Of a stretch of DNA of 64,000 bases, positions 10,122 through 20,711 are shown in pieces. The DNA is from Siphonodentalium dalli. Its lineage: Eukaryota > Mollusca > Scaphopoda > Gadilida > Siphonodentaliidae. The position numbers and the translations under genes were made by a program. The stretch lies in the NCBI GenBank assembly GCA_032622095.1, contig CP136063.1, positions 77,543,980-77,607,979 of the forward strand, given 5' to 3'. How positions within the stretch are numbered: position 1 is the stretch's first letter; each line of letters starts with the position of its first letter. The notes below the pieces were generated by a model. That model searched no databases. It worked only from the letters and a program-made list of their open reading frames with translations, and was not told where the DNA came from.

Positions 10122-11288
10122 ATGAATGATGATTCACTTAGTTCCAATGTTGATGGGGTATTCTCTCAGTACTTGGTTCTTAGCTTCGACCTGATTATTA
10201 ACCCTTTACCCAACAGAATGGCCCTGTGCCAATGCATTCTTTTTTTTAGGCCAATGCATTCTCTAATATATGCGAGGCGACCTATGGTCGACTCGCATAT
10301 ATAAGAGAATGCATTGGCACAGGGCATAACTGTAACTATCACAATGTGGTCAAGGAGCCGGTTCCAATGATATCCATATTTGTATGGTTCTATTGAGACA
10401 GGCCGAAGATATTTTAGGCTGTTGAAGCTTTATTTGGCCGGTTTTGGCCGGTTTGTTTGGTAAAGGGTTAAAATACCTTCTACATTTGTCATTGATAATA
10501 CAATTCAAAGTATTGTTGGACAATTGAAATCTGTCAAACCGACCAGGATCGGGTCAGTGACTGGATCACTCCTGATTGAATGTTCAAAGAAAGTTTAGTC
10601 TGATGTTTTGTTGCAGTTAACAGCTATTGCACAAACACCAGTCACGGTTGCTCCTCACAAAACATCGAATAGTAGAACAATTTTGAGAACCCGCGATATC
10701 TCAGACGGAGATATCGCGATATATCAGACGGAGATATTGGCTGATTTGACACCACAGGGAGTTGATGTTGATGTTCGAGATTTTCTAAGACAGTTGATGG
10801 ACTAAAAGTTGCTTTGCATAGTTATATTTTAACTTTCAATCGGTGCGAACATCTGCCGGCATTGAAGGTTGGTATATGTTCTGTTTCTGGTCATGATCAT
10901 AAGGATTGTACTAAACTAAAATAAAAGTGTTCAAACTGTCAAGGTTCACGTGATGCAATGGATCGTTCATGTCCCATAAGGGACAATGAATTCAAAATTC
11001 AACGGTATAAGGCTGAGACACATTTATCATATTTCGAACCAAAGAAAATAATTGGTGCTCAACCATCAACCAAACCAGTCACATACTCTGCTGATAAGTG
11101 TGCTGATACCAGCACTCACAGCGTCAAACCAAACTCGTCGGTATATCACTAACAGCAGTCAGACCAACACCATTCTTGGCGTAACAGCTATAACTCCTGT
11201 CCCAGAACATGCCTCACAGGCCATGGAAACGTCTACCATGCAATCGCGCAATTCTCCGAATAATAAACAGAACATTTCAGCACTTTGA
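10122..11288 (+). pseudogene. LINE ORF1 (gag-like, zinc-knuckle) relic interrupted by a MITE
   Basis: The frame starts at ATG 10122 and runs to DLII at 10201. A 274-bp MITE (10198-10471) intervenes, and the frame resumes as KIPSTFVIDNTIQSIVGQL. It then gives GSVTGSLLIECSKKV, a stop, LLQLTAIAQTPVTVAPHK and ILADLTPQGVDVDVRDF. These match the N-terminal gag-like region of CR1/Jockey-type ORF1 (LLIEC, PVxVxPHxxxN, LxxQGV). Further on, GHDHKDCTKLK, a stop, KCSNCQGSRDAMDRSCPIRD and IQRYKAETHLSYFEPKK match the zinc-knuckle end (CxNCxGxHxAxxxxCP, EIQxIKxxxxxSFxEA). A local duplication occurs at 10690-10735 (TCAGACGGAGATAT). Frameshifts and stops make it dead. Confidence 0.82.
10198..10471. mobile_element. 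Family 1 hairpin MITE, copy B, inside LINE ORF1
   Basis: TTAA-CCCTTTACCCAACAGAATGG at the left and GGTAAAGGG-TTAA at the right. One intact 67-bp hairpin at 10251-10317; the left hairpin is reduced to a stub at about 10229-10238. The right half carries the CCGGTTCCAATGATATCC to GGCCGGTTTTGGCCGG segment shared with copies A, C and D. Confidence 0.9.
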
Positions 11289-11295
11289 CTTTGAA

Positions 11296-11600
11296 ATATT
11301 CAGGAAACTGTTGAAAACATCCAACGTATACAATCACTAGACTTGCCTCAACTACGAAACATGAGCTACAAAGATAGACTAAGCCGACTCAATTTAATGC
11401 CTGTAAAATTCACTCTGAGGTGACCTGATAGATATTTACACATATCTAAACGGTCATAATAATATCAAGACAGAAACACTTTTTCAAAGAGCGTTACACG
11501 CAAACACAAGATGTCATAGCCAGAAGATACAGCCGAAGCAATGCAACAAAGATATTGGAAAATAGTTTTGTAGTCAAAGAATAGTGATTGATTCATACTT
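11296..11600 (+). pseudogene. LINE reverse transcriptase extreme C-terminal relic
   Basis: Frames give RIQSLDLPQLRNMSYKDRLS, then RLNLMPV, then (after a shift) GDLIDIYTYLNGHNNI, then TRCHSQKIQPKQ and FCSQRIVIDS. This is the common CR1-type ORF2 end (LRxxxYeeRLxxLxLpxLxxRRxRGDlIexYkil, TRgHsxkl, fFsxRvvxxWN). It follows the ORF1 relic after only a few bases, so nearly all of ORF2 is missing between them, or two fragments are juxtaposed. Confidence 0.72.
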
Positions 11601-11666
11601 ATACCAACATAAATATGACTTTTATTGTTGATTTCAAATTGGTGTGATATGCATATTAAGTATTAA

Positions 11667-12087
11667 CTTAGAGCCACATGGCGGTTTGCGCTTTTGAATT
11701 TTTCTCTGTATCGAAATAGGTCGATAAATATCTTAACTACCTTTCTACGAGCATTATGTAAACCACAAAGACGCATTGGAGTAATGAAAAATACAACTGT
11801 GGATACGGTGTTTGGGTCCCAAACACAAAACAGCTATTTGCGCGACATGGAACAGAAAAGAGCGTCCCGTTGTAGTCTATTCCTGATATGGTTGCAATAA
11901 AGAGCGTTTGTCTGACTTCTGGCGAAAATTGAAAACGGCTGAAAAATTGCCGTGGGTTTGGCAAGTGTTTTTCAGAGCATACGAAGCCGGTATATCTATA
12001 GTTTGTTTATTTATCGACTTATCGTATCCGTCGCACCAAATTACGTAGAAAACAAAATGGAGGTTCGAATGAGCCATGTCCGTTTAA
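11667..12087 (-). mobile_element. Family 5 MITE (about 420 bp, TTAA), reversed copy
   Basis: The left end resembles AGAGCCACATGGCGGTTTG, and the right end GAATGAGCCATGTCCGTT-TTAA-like (TTAA at 12084-12087). It matches 43843-44272 read on the other strand, with partial copies at 14600-14882, 18800-18885 and 55357-55520. The small ORFs in it are shadows. Confidence 0.8.
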
Positions 12088-12335
12088 TGCAATACCTTGG
12101 GACTAACAATCGAATGACTAGTTCCTATTTAAATTGATATTGATATGAGTCCGATGGTTTGGCCACCGACTACATCTCGTACCCACCCATGTTGCTGACA
12201 TATTTGAGTCTGCAACATTTTGATCGAAGTTCATCGAACCGATATCTACCATTAGGTTAACCAAGAAAGATAGCATGACCCCGAATGGCCAGTTCAATAT
12301 AATAAGGCATATTTCAACGACACGACTACACATCC

Positions 12336-12584
12336 TACAGTAATGCCCCAAGTAATCGACTCCTTAACCACAGCAGAATTATGGGTAACTTTTCAGGTTT
12401 TGTTGCCATTCATCGGAAATCTCTCGGTGAGAGCTTTCCGATGAATGGCAACAAGCCATATTTCCGACTAAATTGGGGAGAGCTTTCCGATGAATGGCAA
12501 CAAGCCATATTTCCGACTAAATCCTGAAAAGTTACCCATAATTATGCTGTGGTTAAGGAGTCGATTACTTAGGGCATTACTGCA
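12336..12584. mobile_element. Family 4 foldback element, rearranged copy
   Basis: Outer ends TACAGTAATGCCCCAAGTAA and TTACTTAGGGCATTACTGCA. Arms run TCGACTCCTTAACCACAGCA to GCCATTCATCGGAAA. The left arm lacks the segment ATTTAGTCGGAAATATGGC, and the right arm has a direct duplication of about 50 bp (GAGAGCTTTCCGATGAATGG twice, from about 12425 and 12478). The intact form is at 47802-48018. Confidence 0.85.
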
Positions 12585-12942
12585 ATCAGAATCAAACAAT
12601 GGACAATCTACAATTATGGCCCCTACGGCGTCTGGAAAAGATTATTTGTTGAATGGATCGGTCGAATATCTCGTGTCGGCTCATTCTGCGACCTCCGCGC
12701 AATAAATTGGGATACCACTCCGCACTCGTATTTCTTATCGGTAGACGTTGGAGGGGCGCCAAATAAACTGTTGGAATCAACAACTTACTCACCGTCGCCT
12801 GAGAATGATAACGTCCTAAGTGTCATTTTCAAAAAAATAATCGAGTTTGATATATCGTTGGAATCGTCAAGACACGAACTTCATGTTGGGCGCGAATAAT
12901 TGGACCAATTCCGGCGCAGCTTTTGAGTAATAACGTAATGAT
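12585..12942. other. No recognisable gene
   Basis: Short frames only (12490-12705 overlaps the foldback). No motif recognised. Confidence 0.5.
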
Positions 12943-13230
12943 ATGTATATAAAAAAGAGTAGTCTGACTGTCCGGAGTTTTTCCCCAGACCCTGACCGAT
13001 TTCAACCATATTTATAGCTGGCGGAGGTTATAACGGCGTTAGTTTTAAAAAAATTTGATAATAAACAAAATTAATTAAATAAATAAATATAAAAACACAC
13101 AAAAATTAAAATAAGCTCACTATTAGCTTATTTCATAATTCACATAAGTCGAATATGAAACTATGTGAATATTTAGGTCCAAATGTGCGCGAATTGCATG
13201 CCCCTAACGCACAAAGGGTTCGCTGAATAA
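12943..13230 (-). repeat. RTE-like LINE 3' tail, reversed copy
   Basis: On the minus strand it reads a block with ACTAACGCCGTTATAACCTC, then GGTTGAAATCGGTCAGGGTC, then a pyrimidine/AT tail. The same order occurs on the + strand at 41925-42345. The GAAATCGGTC...GACAGAC...TATATATAGAT layout is typical of RTE/Jockey-type 3' ends as I recall them. No coding part remains. Confidence 0.55.
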
Positions 13231-13643
13231 GGGCTCCTGAAGAGAGCCTGTTTCAGGTAGTATAACATAGTAATACTCAAATGTCAGGTTCATAATGTTA
13301 TATATCCATGGTATAATAAAATAATGTTTCCTATTCGATACAGTTCAGTACTATAATGTTTCGTATTATTTTGGATCCAAACATGGTCAATTTACTGGTT
13401 GCATCACTAAATATTTCGGCATTCACTATAGCCTACTGATACAATTAATATAAACTTCTTATGGTCCATAGGGCTGACCTCTGGTATTGCTTAGACATAT
13501 AAACTTTCCGCATTCTTTATCGCTCCATTGCCTGTAATATTTGAATTATCCCCGCTCCGAGATGAGTTACAATGAACTTGTCGATGATAGTTGTTCTATA
13601 TACAGGCTGTTATGTTATTTCGCTTGAACCTACTTCGGATGCC
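13231..13643. other. No recognisable gene
   Basis: AT-rich, no feature identified. Confidence 0.5.
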
Positions 13644-13917
13644 TTAAATGGGGTACTGTACACTAAATCCGGCCATTTATGGGACCATCTCCTTTAACAA
13701 TCAACAGAATATATACAACAAATGAATGAATTTGAGCCATGGATTACCGCAAAATACACTCATGTGCTCCATGAACGATGCAAACAACATAGTAATCATA
13801 ATAAAAGTGAAAACTAATCCATGGCTCAAAGTCATTAATTTGCTGCATATATTGCTGTTGAGTATAAAAGGAGATGGTCCCATAAATGGCCGGATTTAGG
13901 GTACAATCCCCCTTTAA
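13644..13917. mobile_element. Family 3 MITE, copy 1 (TTAA)
   Basis: The left end TTAA-ATGGGGTACTGTACACTAAA is mirrored by TTTAGGGTACAATCCCCC-TTAA. The TIR of about 45 bases includes CCGGCCATTTATGGGACCAT. The inner half-palindrome TGAATTTGAGCCATGGATTA pairs with TAATCCATGGCTCAAAG. Other copies at 15115-15502 and 19916-20573. Confidence 0.88.
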
Positions 13918-14599
13918 GTCCATTTTAGACAAAATTGCAGACAACTGTATGTTGACCCTACAAATATATGGTTTATTTACTGATCGTGGTTCGAATGCTT
14001 CGAGTGGGCAAAACAAACACAAGAAGGTCGACTAACATCATACGTAAACGAACAAGACCTAACGAGGCTATACGAATCGATATTACAAATATTGCCCAAT
14101 TGCCAGAGAAACATCGGAAGATCGAGTCATCGGGGTCAATAGGGGGTCAATAGTAACTCAGGCTTGATTAATAGATGTTATTTACTCTCATTTAGATCAG
14201 TGAGGTCGAGCCAAATAAGGAAAAGTGACCTCTATACACAACCCAGCTCGATCTATCAATAACTGCAACCTCCCAATGTAAAGGGAGATAGGTCTATTCT
14301 TTGGACAAACACGCCGGAGTGAGTCGCGACACCCAACACCGGTGGTCTTGATGACCTGCTCTGGTGTGTGTGAATTGATACCTGTCTGATCGGTGAGGGA
14401 ATTCAGACGCATTGTTCGAAGACACGTTAAACAAGCAATGCGCTTATCTGTGTTTGCTGTAACTAAGGACACTCCCGAGAAATCGCACTAAAGAAAATAA
14501 TGTTATTTATATGAGAGAGTTTTCTGATCCCCTTTAAATCATTATGTATATCGCCGTATAAAAGCCTATTTTGATGTATATGAAGAATATGTTGGCTAC
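13918..14599. other. No recognisable gene
   Basis: Frames at 13968-14153 and 14197-14472(-) have no recognisable motif. No repeat identified. Confidence 0.45.
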
Positions 14600-14882
14600 A
14601 TTTCAAATTTGGAAGGATTTATAAGATACACTGACAAATACACGAAGTATTGATATTCCGGCTTCATATGTTCTGAAAATTACTGTCTGTGGTCACAGCC
14701 ATTTTCCAGCTGTTTTAAATTTTTCGCACAAATGTGAAATAAACGCTCTTTATTTCTACCATATCAGGAATAGATTAACACGGAACGCTCTTTTCTGTTC
14801 GATGTCGTGCGCATGGCCGTTGTTTGTTTGGTACCAAACAACGTGTTTTATGACTTCAATGCGTCTTTCTGGGACATATAAT
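14600..14882 (+). mobile_element. Family 5 MITE, partial copy
   Basis: Contains GATATTCCGGCTTCATATG, GGTCACAGCCATTTTCCAGC, AAATAAACGCTCTTTATT and CATATCAGGAATAGATTAAC in the same order as 43843-44272. Ends are missing. Confidence 0.75.
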
Positions 14883-15114
14883 GCCTTATACGGTAACATC
14901 ACAAAGCGTATTTATCACTGCTTGAGAAAACCTGAAAACAGCTGAATAATTCGTATGACTTTATATGTAGCAAGATGTGTCAGAGTTGTAACACGGCCTG
15001 TGCATGTAGATCATTATTTAGTGCATTTTTCGGCCTATATTATGGCTTCTCTCAAATAATACCCGTCAACGCTTTTTCATAATCCTATGTAGGTATTCGC
15101 GTTTGATCCAATCC

Positions 15115-15502
15115 TTAAAGGGGTACTGTACACTAAATATGGCCATTTGTGGGACCATCTCAACATCACACTTTTATTCTCAACAGAATATATGCAACAG
15201 ATGAATGAAATTGATCAATGACTTAGTGCAAGATACACTCATTAACTTTATGAACGATGCAAACAACATGGTAGTTATAATAAAAATGAATTTGTGACTT
15301 CATAGAACACACGGGTGTATTTTGCACTAATCCATGGCTCAAATTTATTCATTTGTTGTATATATGGTACGCGGCTTATACGGACCCTGGCCCTTACGGA
15401 CCCTGGCTCTTGCGGACCCTGGCTTGTACGGACCACCGGCTGATACGGTATAAAAGGAGATGGTCACATAAATGGCCGGATTTAGTGTACGGTACCCCTT
15501 TA
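15115..15502. mobile_element. Family 3 MITE, copy 2, with minisatellite insert
   Basis: TTAA on both sides. Left end AGGGGTACTGTACACTAAA, right end TTTAGTGTACGGTACCCCT. It matches copy 1 except for a 16-bp tandem array (15370-15448) inserted just before the right TIR. Confidence 0.9.
15370..15448 (+). repeat. 16-bp minisatellite, about 4.5 units
   Basis: Unit close to GGCTTATACGGACCCT, with variants GGCCCTTACGGACCCT and GGCTCTTGCGGACCCT. It lies inside family 3 copy 2 and is absent from copy 1. Confidence 0.85.
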
Positions 15503-16275
15503 ACTGTGTAGAAATGGGAAATCACCAAGAACCACTAGAGAACATCGAAATGCAGGTTTCATTACGGTTTCGACAAGCCAACCATGGGCACGCGAGCTTT
15601 GCATGCAATCATCGGATCAACGACTGCATGACTATGACTTGATAACGACATGACGAAGTACACAATAATAACGACAAACATAACCTTATCACCTTACTGT
15701 GAGTTGCACGAATTTTGAACGGCAATCTTTTCTCACAAACGGACACATAGTCGTCAATTCTGCGAACAGATTTCTGGACCGTCAGACAAATTACGACTAA
15801 AATATATTAGCTTTTCGTAATATCTATCAGCAATAGTTTAATATGCGAAATGTGTCCATTGGTGCAAATTGGTTTTAGCACAAATTCCTATCGAGTTTGT
15901 GCTTGCTAACTAATTAGATTAGTTTAGTTGGAGTTGTATCCATCTCAATGGTTTAATGACACTGCGTCCGTTAAATTGGTGCGTGCGCCCTAACCAGCCG
16001 ATTACCTGAATTTGGTTCCGTGATTATATAAATGTGCGTGCTATTCCGGAGATCATTGTAGGCATCTGTTGGAGGGTGTGTCGAGACGAGTCATCGGGAG
16101 ATGTTGATGACGAGCCAGCCAACGTCTCCTACACTAAACTTCAGCGTTTTATCACGCAATATAATTAGCTGATTTCACAGGTCATTGGGTTGTCCGACTG
16201 TTAACGGAAGGGCTTCAATATGTAGGACGAAAGCCGGCAAATTGGCTGGTCGCCCACACTGCAAGGCCCCGACAT
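15503..16275. other. No recognisable gene
   Basis: No convincing frame or repeat. The segment around 15725-15790 (CACAAACGGACACATAGTCGTCAATT) recurs diverged at 55636-55684. Confidence 0.5.
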
Positions 16276-16730
16276 TTAACCCTTTCAGTGCCAGGGGCCG
16301 ATCTCATCGGCCCTAATTTAATGTCTGTAAAATCGGCCCTAAAAATGTTTTTTTTGTTTTTTGTTTTGTTTTTTGGGGGGTTGATTTTTTTGGGTATGCT
16401 TAAGCATGCTATAGCGAATTTAAAAACAAACTGGTTAAAACCTTAGGGGCATGTTATAACTCAAAACTATCACCAAGTATTCATAGTAATAATTTTGATG
16501 CCCGTGAAAAACGTAAGATTACGTAAACCTACAAAATAAGTCTGTTAAAGAATATAAGAAAAAATTATTAAAATTGTAAAAAATAATAACAAATGATGAA
16601 AAATTGTTAGGCCAATGCATTCTCTTATATATGCGAGGCGATCTATGGTCGACTCGCATATATAAGAGAATGCATTGATACAGGGTGTATGGGTTGATAC
16701 AAAAATCGGACCTGGCACTGAAAGGGTTAA
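16276..16730. mobile_element. Hairpin MITE with different TIR (family 1b, copy E)
   Basis: TTAA-CCCTTTCAGTGCCAGGGGCC at the left and CCTGGCACTGAAAGGG-TTAA at the right. The TIR therefore differs from family 1 after CCCTTT. It carries the same hairpin (16612-16678) with one arm ending ATGCATTGATACAGGG. The interior is AT-rich with a T/G run near 16350. Confidence 0.85.
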
Positions 16731-17309
16731 TAAATGAATGTAGTGTGTCTGTGTATTATTGGAGGGTACGACGTTTTGGTCGTTGGGACACATTGTTCTC
16801 ACTTCATGTAAATGTGCACTAAACTATCACAGCCGTATCGCACAATAACACACACACACACCCCTCTCACAATCACACCAACACACCCTCACACAGCCAC
16901 ACACCCACCACAGTCATTTATTATATTTATATAACTTTTTGATGATTTATTCCCATACAAAAGCTGAATGTAATCTTATATATTTCACAAAGTCTACCGA
17001 TATTTTGAGGCTGGTCCACGCAGCGCATTACGTCAACCCAATATATCATTTTCAAACATTTAGATTATGTGATCAATATAAATAACTGGCTTCTGATGCA
17101 CTTCGGCTGATCTTTTAAAAGCGCGCACAAGTACTCTTCTGACCGATTTTAGTGATCAGGTCAACAATGTGTGACGTCGTGTTCGTGTTACGGTCTGTGT
17201 TATTGAGTTATGAAACGGGTGGCCCAAATGTCAGTTGATTAATCACCGAACATGATTTAATGTAACACAGACGGGCTATTTAACTATAAGACAGGGTTCA
17301 CACGACTTC
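16731..17309. other. No gene; CA-rich run
   Basis: A CA-rich simple sequence lies at 16848-16912. The rest is unassigned. Confidence 0.5.
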
Positions 17310-17695
17310 TATATAGGTTGCTTGAATTTTGATAGATTTGACGTTTATTCCGATGGTTGTGGAACCGACATACCCGACTCACAGACGAATTAACCCGATG
17401 GACCTAACATTGAAGCCGCTATTGCAAAATGTTCCAAATTACTTGAGAGACGACATGCACTTTATACACAGATTGCCAAGATACGTGGACGAAACCACAT
17501 CACTTGCGAGCTTCGATGTAACGAATATGGCTTCATCCCTCGTGACAATTGGCAGAACGTTGCATTGAAATCATGACAGAATAAGCGAACTTAATTCTCC
17601 AAAAACTACACGTTCTATTTCGACGGAAAATACTACAAGCAAAATACTGTGACAGCAATGGGGACAAAAGTTGAAGCATTGAACGCTCATACTCA
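17310..17695 (+). pseudogene. Penelope-like reverse transcriptase relic
   Basis: The frame 17329-17568 reads MDLTLKPLLQNVPNYLRDDM, then FIHRLPRYVDETTSLASFDV, then TNMASS. The layout resembles Penelope-like element RT (LxPLLxxxPxYIxdTxdFi..L....txLVSFDVTsLYtNIP). About 40 bases beyond its stop another frame reads FYFDGKYYKQNT then TAMGTKVEA, the downstream FxYxGxxYxQxxGtaMGTxvAP block. The intervening palm segment is mostly deleted, and TNLYSNIP is altered to TNMASSLV. Dead copy. A DIRS or other RT is less likely because of the SFDVT and GTAMGTK style. Confidence 0.7.
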
Positions 17696-17817
17696 TTAAT
17701 TTGAGATATATATAAATGTCAATTCATTTTGAGGGTTAATAGCGACCCTGAGTGGGTTTCCATGACACCCCTGCACTTATATTGGCCTTACAATCACTCA
17801 TATAGTCCATATGGGGG

Positions 17818-17886
17818 GTCCGGGCTGGTCCGGGCTGGTCCGGGCTGGTACGGGCTGGTCCGGGCTTGTCCGGGCTGGTCCGGGCG
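17818..17886 (+). repeat. 10-bp minisatellite GTCCGGGCTG
   Basis: About seven units of GGTCCGGGCT with small changes. A short reverse-orientation counterpart (ACCAGCCCGGACCAGTCCGG) lies at 18235-18258, with family 4 half-element 18003-18134 between them. The overlapping ORF 17729-17959 is a repeat artefact (GLVRAGPGW). Confidence 0.9.
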
Positions 17887-18002
17887 GTGTTTAGTCACAC
17901 CCATTCGTGGCAATGCAATGCTCAACAAATGCATTTTGCGATTTCAGGGTATCATATAGTCATGCACAACACCACGTTTACTGATACAAGTATGTAATGT
18001 TT

Positions 18003-18134
18003 GTAAGTAATGCTCCAATTAATCGAGGAGAGCTTTCCGATGAATGGCAACAAACCATATTTCCGACTTAATCCTGAAAAGTTACCCATAATTCTGCTGT
18101 GGTTAAGGGGTCGATTAATTAGAGCATTACTGTA
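18003..18134 (+). mobile_element. Family 4 foldback element, single-arm copy
   Basis: Keeps both termini (GTAATGCTCCAATTAATCGA and GATTAATTAGAGCATTACTG) but only the right arm, joined to a short left stub at GAGGAGAGC. Confidence 0.85.
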
Positions 18135-19915
18135 AGTTGAATAAAGCATAGACACACATACTGCACGTGTATTAACAAAATCACACAAGAACAGCAAGCT
18201 AAAAAAGACTATGTGTAACTGACTCACTGCCGGGACCAGCCCGGACCAGTCCGGACCGCCCATGCGGTGCCAAGAGGATTTAATGGGCATAACAGTCAGA
18301 ATGCCAACTCCACTGCTCCTAGTCACAGTATACTTCCGCATCGGCGTCTCAGAAGCAGACCACAATTAACCAATTTCATCGGTCAGTGAGCGGTTCATTG
18401 GTACTGTGCCCACTTGGGCATGAACCCACACAAATCGCAACAACATCTCAATATCAGAGTTTATTTAGAACAGGATTGAATAAGAGGGACATCGATTTTT
18501 TGCATTCAGCAAATCGAGTCTTTATCGGTATAATCCCATTTTGAGTCCCCAGGGCTTACGATTATTTCCCCGTCCCGAATGCAGTGAATACGTACGTGAC
18601 GTGAATATAATTACACCTATATTGTTCTCTATCATTTTCGTCAATTCTGATTGGATACGTCCTAGCAACGCCTTAGTTACTTGATTTTTGCATTTCTGTA
18701 TAAAGATGTCAGTGGCCGCGGGGCGAATTTACCTATTGTATATGGTAAAAACATATCTAGGCAATTGCTATGACTTCGGCAAGTTGTTTCGCAGTATATA
18801 AAACATGTATGTAGGTATTTCGTTTATTGAACTATATTTGCCCTCCTGCCAAATTACGTAGAATTCCAAATGAGCCATGTCCGCTTATACTGATCAACAC
18901 ATGATACTATTTCGGTTATTGTACGTACAATACGTATTATATATACCTCTCATTACATGTTAATTTGGTCTCACTTTCAAATTAGTTCTATATATCTTCG
19001 GGAAGGACATATACGCTAGGGTGGATGCAATAGATGTAGTCTGTATCAACTTAAATATTTCCTCTCGTATATTACTGTCTAGGCCATGCCACACTAAACA
19101 CATAGAAATTTCTTTCAAAACTTAAGAATCTGCTGCATAATATACTGTAGATGTAGTTTGTATCAACTGAAATATCTCTCGTATATTACTGCCAATGCTC
19201 TGCCACACCAAAGACATAACAACTAAGCTGCTGCATAGGGAAGATACTGTAGAATGTGATGTAATATTACAGTGTATATGAGCTACTATGAGTTTTAAAT
19301 TAATTATTTAATGCGTAAAGCCACCATTTAAGGTGGAACACACACAAACATATATACACTATGTACATGAGATATTTCAATAAGCATTTTAGCATAATAT
19401 TCCATATAAATTATGTAAGTAATATATTCACTATAAAAATCTCGAATTTTGATGACGATCGACTCACACAAATAGTGATATATATATAATAGCTGAAATA
19501 AATTACATATAGATGTAAATGCTGTCAATGCCAGATCACCAGTATAGTTGTAAGTTATTATCTCAATTTTCTGAAGGCTAATTTCAGAAATATACTCACC
19601 CTTTTCAGAAGCGATATATTAGCTATAGATATCAAGCCATCAAACTGTACTTGAGTTGGAGATAGCCAGTAGTATTTTTGGAATGTACTGTTCACGGATA
19701 TCTCTAAATTCATTACTTATCAGTAGAAGATGATACTCGTCCCCTATCCCGTTACCTCACTGTTCACATGTATTACAATGTTACTGAATCACATGCTAGA
19801 TTTCAACTGTATTTCAAACAGGATGTTCTTTTGAAGTCGCCCCGAAGTTAGCTTAGAGTCACGCAAATACCAAACTACACATTAATGTGAAATCTGGGTA
19901 TGCATATTGTCTAAT
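18135..19915. other. No gene; fragments only
   Basis: Contains the minisatellite counterpart near 18240 and a family 5 end at 18800-18885 (CAAATTACGTAGAATTCCAA, ATGAGCCATGTCCGCTTA). A weak direct duplication at 19041-19110 and 19145-19210 shares TATCAACT.AAATAT and CTCGTATATTACTG. No coding exon recognised. Confidence 0.55.
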
Positions 19916-20573
19916 CTAAAGGGGTACTTGTGCATTAAAGGTACGGTTGGCCTTGGCGGTGGGTATCCTGTGAAAATATTTCCACCCGTCATAAACCGCT
20001 ACAAACAGAAAGAACAACAAAATGTAGACAGACTTTGTCCGTATACAAATAAGAAATATCGCATAAACAGTATGTTATTGTCATATTTGTGACCATTGTT
20101 ATGTAAACAAAAGCATAAAAAGTTACTTTTCTGGTGTTTGTTTATATTATGATGGTAAACATAAAGAGCGTTCTTTGTGGGTGAATTCCTGATATGGAAC
20201 GAATAAAGAGCGTTCATGCCATTTGTGGGTGATTAGCCAACAGCATTGTGTTGTCTTCTGTAACACAATCAGGCTCTTCTTAGGTAACATATAGTAAATA
20301 TGTATGATAACATGCTGTTTACGCGATGGTCATGGTATATATGAACGAAACTGTATGCGTTTTAATGTTTTTCTGTTTACGGTGATTGGAACAAATATGA
20401 ATATTTTCGACAACTAAGGCCTCACGTGCCTTTAAATCCGGCCATTTATGGGACCATTTCCCATTATACGCAAAAGAATGAATGCAACAAGTGACTGAAT
20501 TTGAGCAATGGATGAGTGCATAATACACTCATTTACTTTATGAACGATGTAAAACAACATGGTAATTATAAAG
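19916..20573. mobile_element. Family 3 MITE, copy 3, interrupted by family 2 MITE
   Basis: Starts CTAA-AGGGGTACTTGTGCATTAA, is split at that TTAA by 19935-20435, and resumes ATCCGGCCATTTATGGGACC. The right TIR is lost; its interior has expanded into the tandem array at 20552-20711. Confidence 0.85.
19935..20435 (-). mobile_element. Family 2 MITE, copy 3, reversed
   Basis: TTAA-AAGGTACGGTTGGCCTTGG at the left, AAGGCCTCACGTGCCTT-TTAA-like at the right. Full-length and nested in family 3 copy 3. Confidence 0.9.
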
Positions 20574-20711
20574 AAACAACATGGTAATTATAATGGTGAA
20601 ACAACATGGTAATTATAAAGAAACAACATGGTAATTATAATGGTGAAACAACATGGTAATTATAAAGAAACAACATGGTAATTATAAAGAAACAACATGG
20701 TAATTATAAAG
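20552..20711 (+). repeat. 22/25-bp tandem array born from a MITE interior
   Basis: Seven copies of AAACAACATGGTAATTATAA followed by AG (22 bp) or TGGTG (25 bp), in the order 22,25,22,25,22,22,22. The same sequence is single-copy at the matching place in family 3 copies 1 (from 13782) and 2 (from 15261). Confidence 0.93.
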
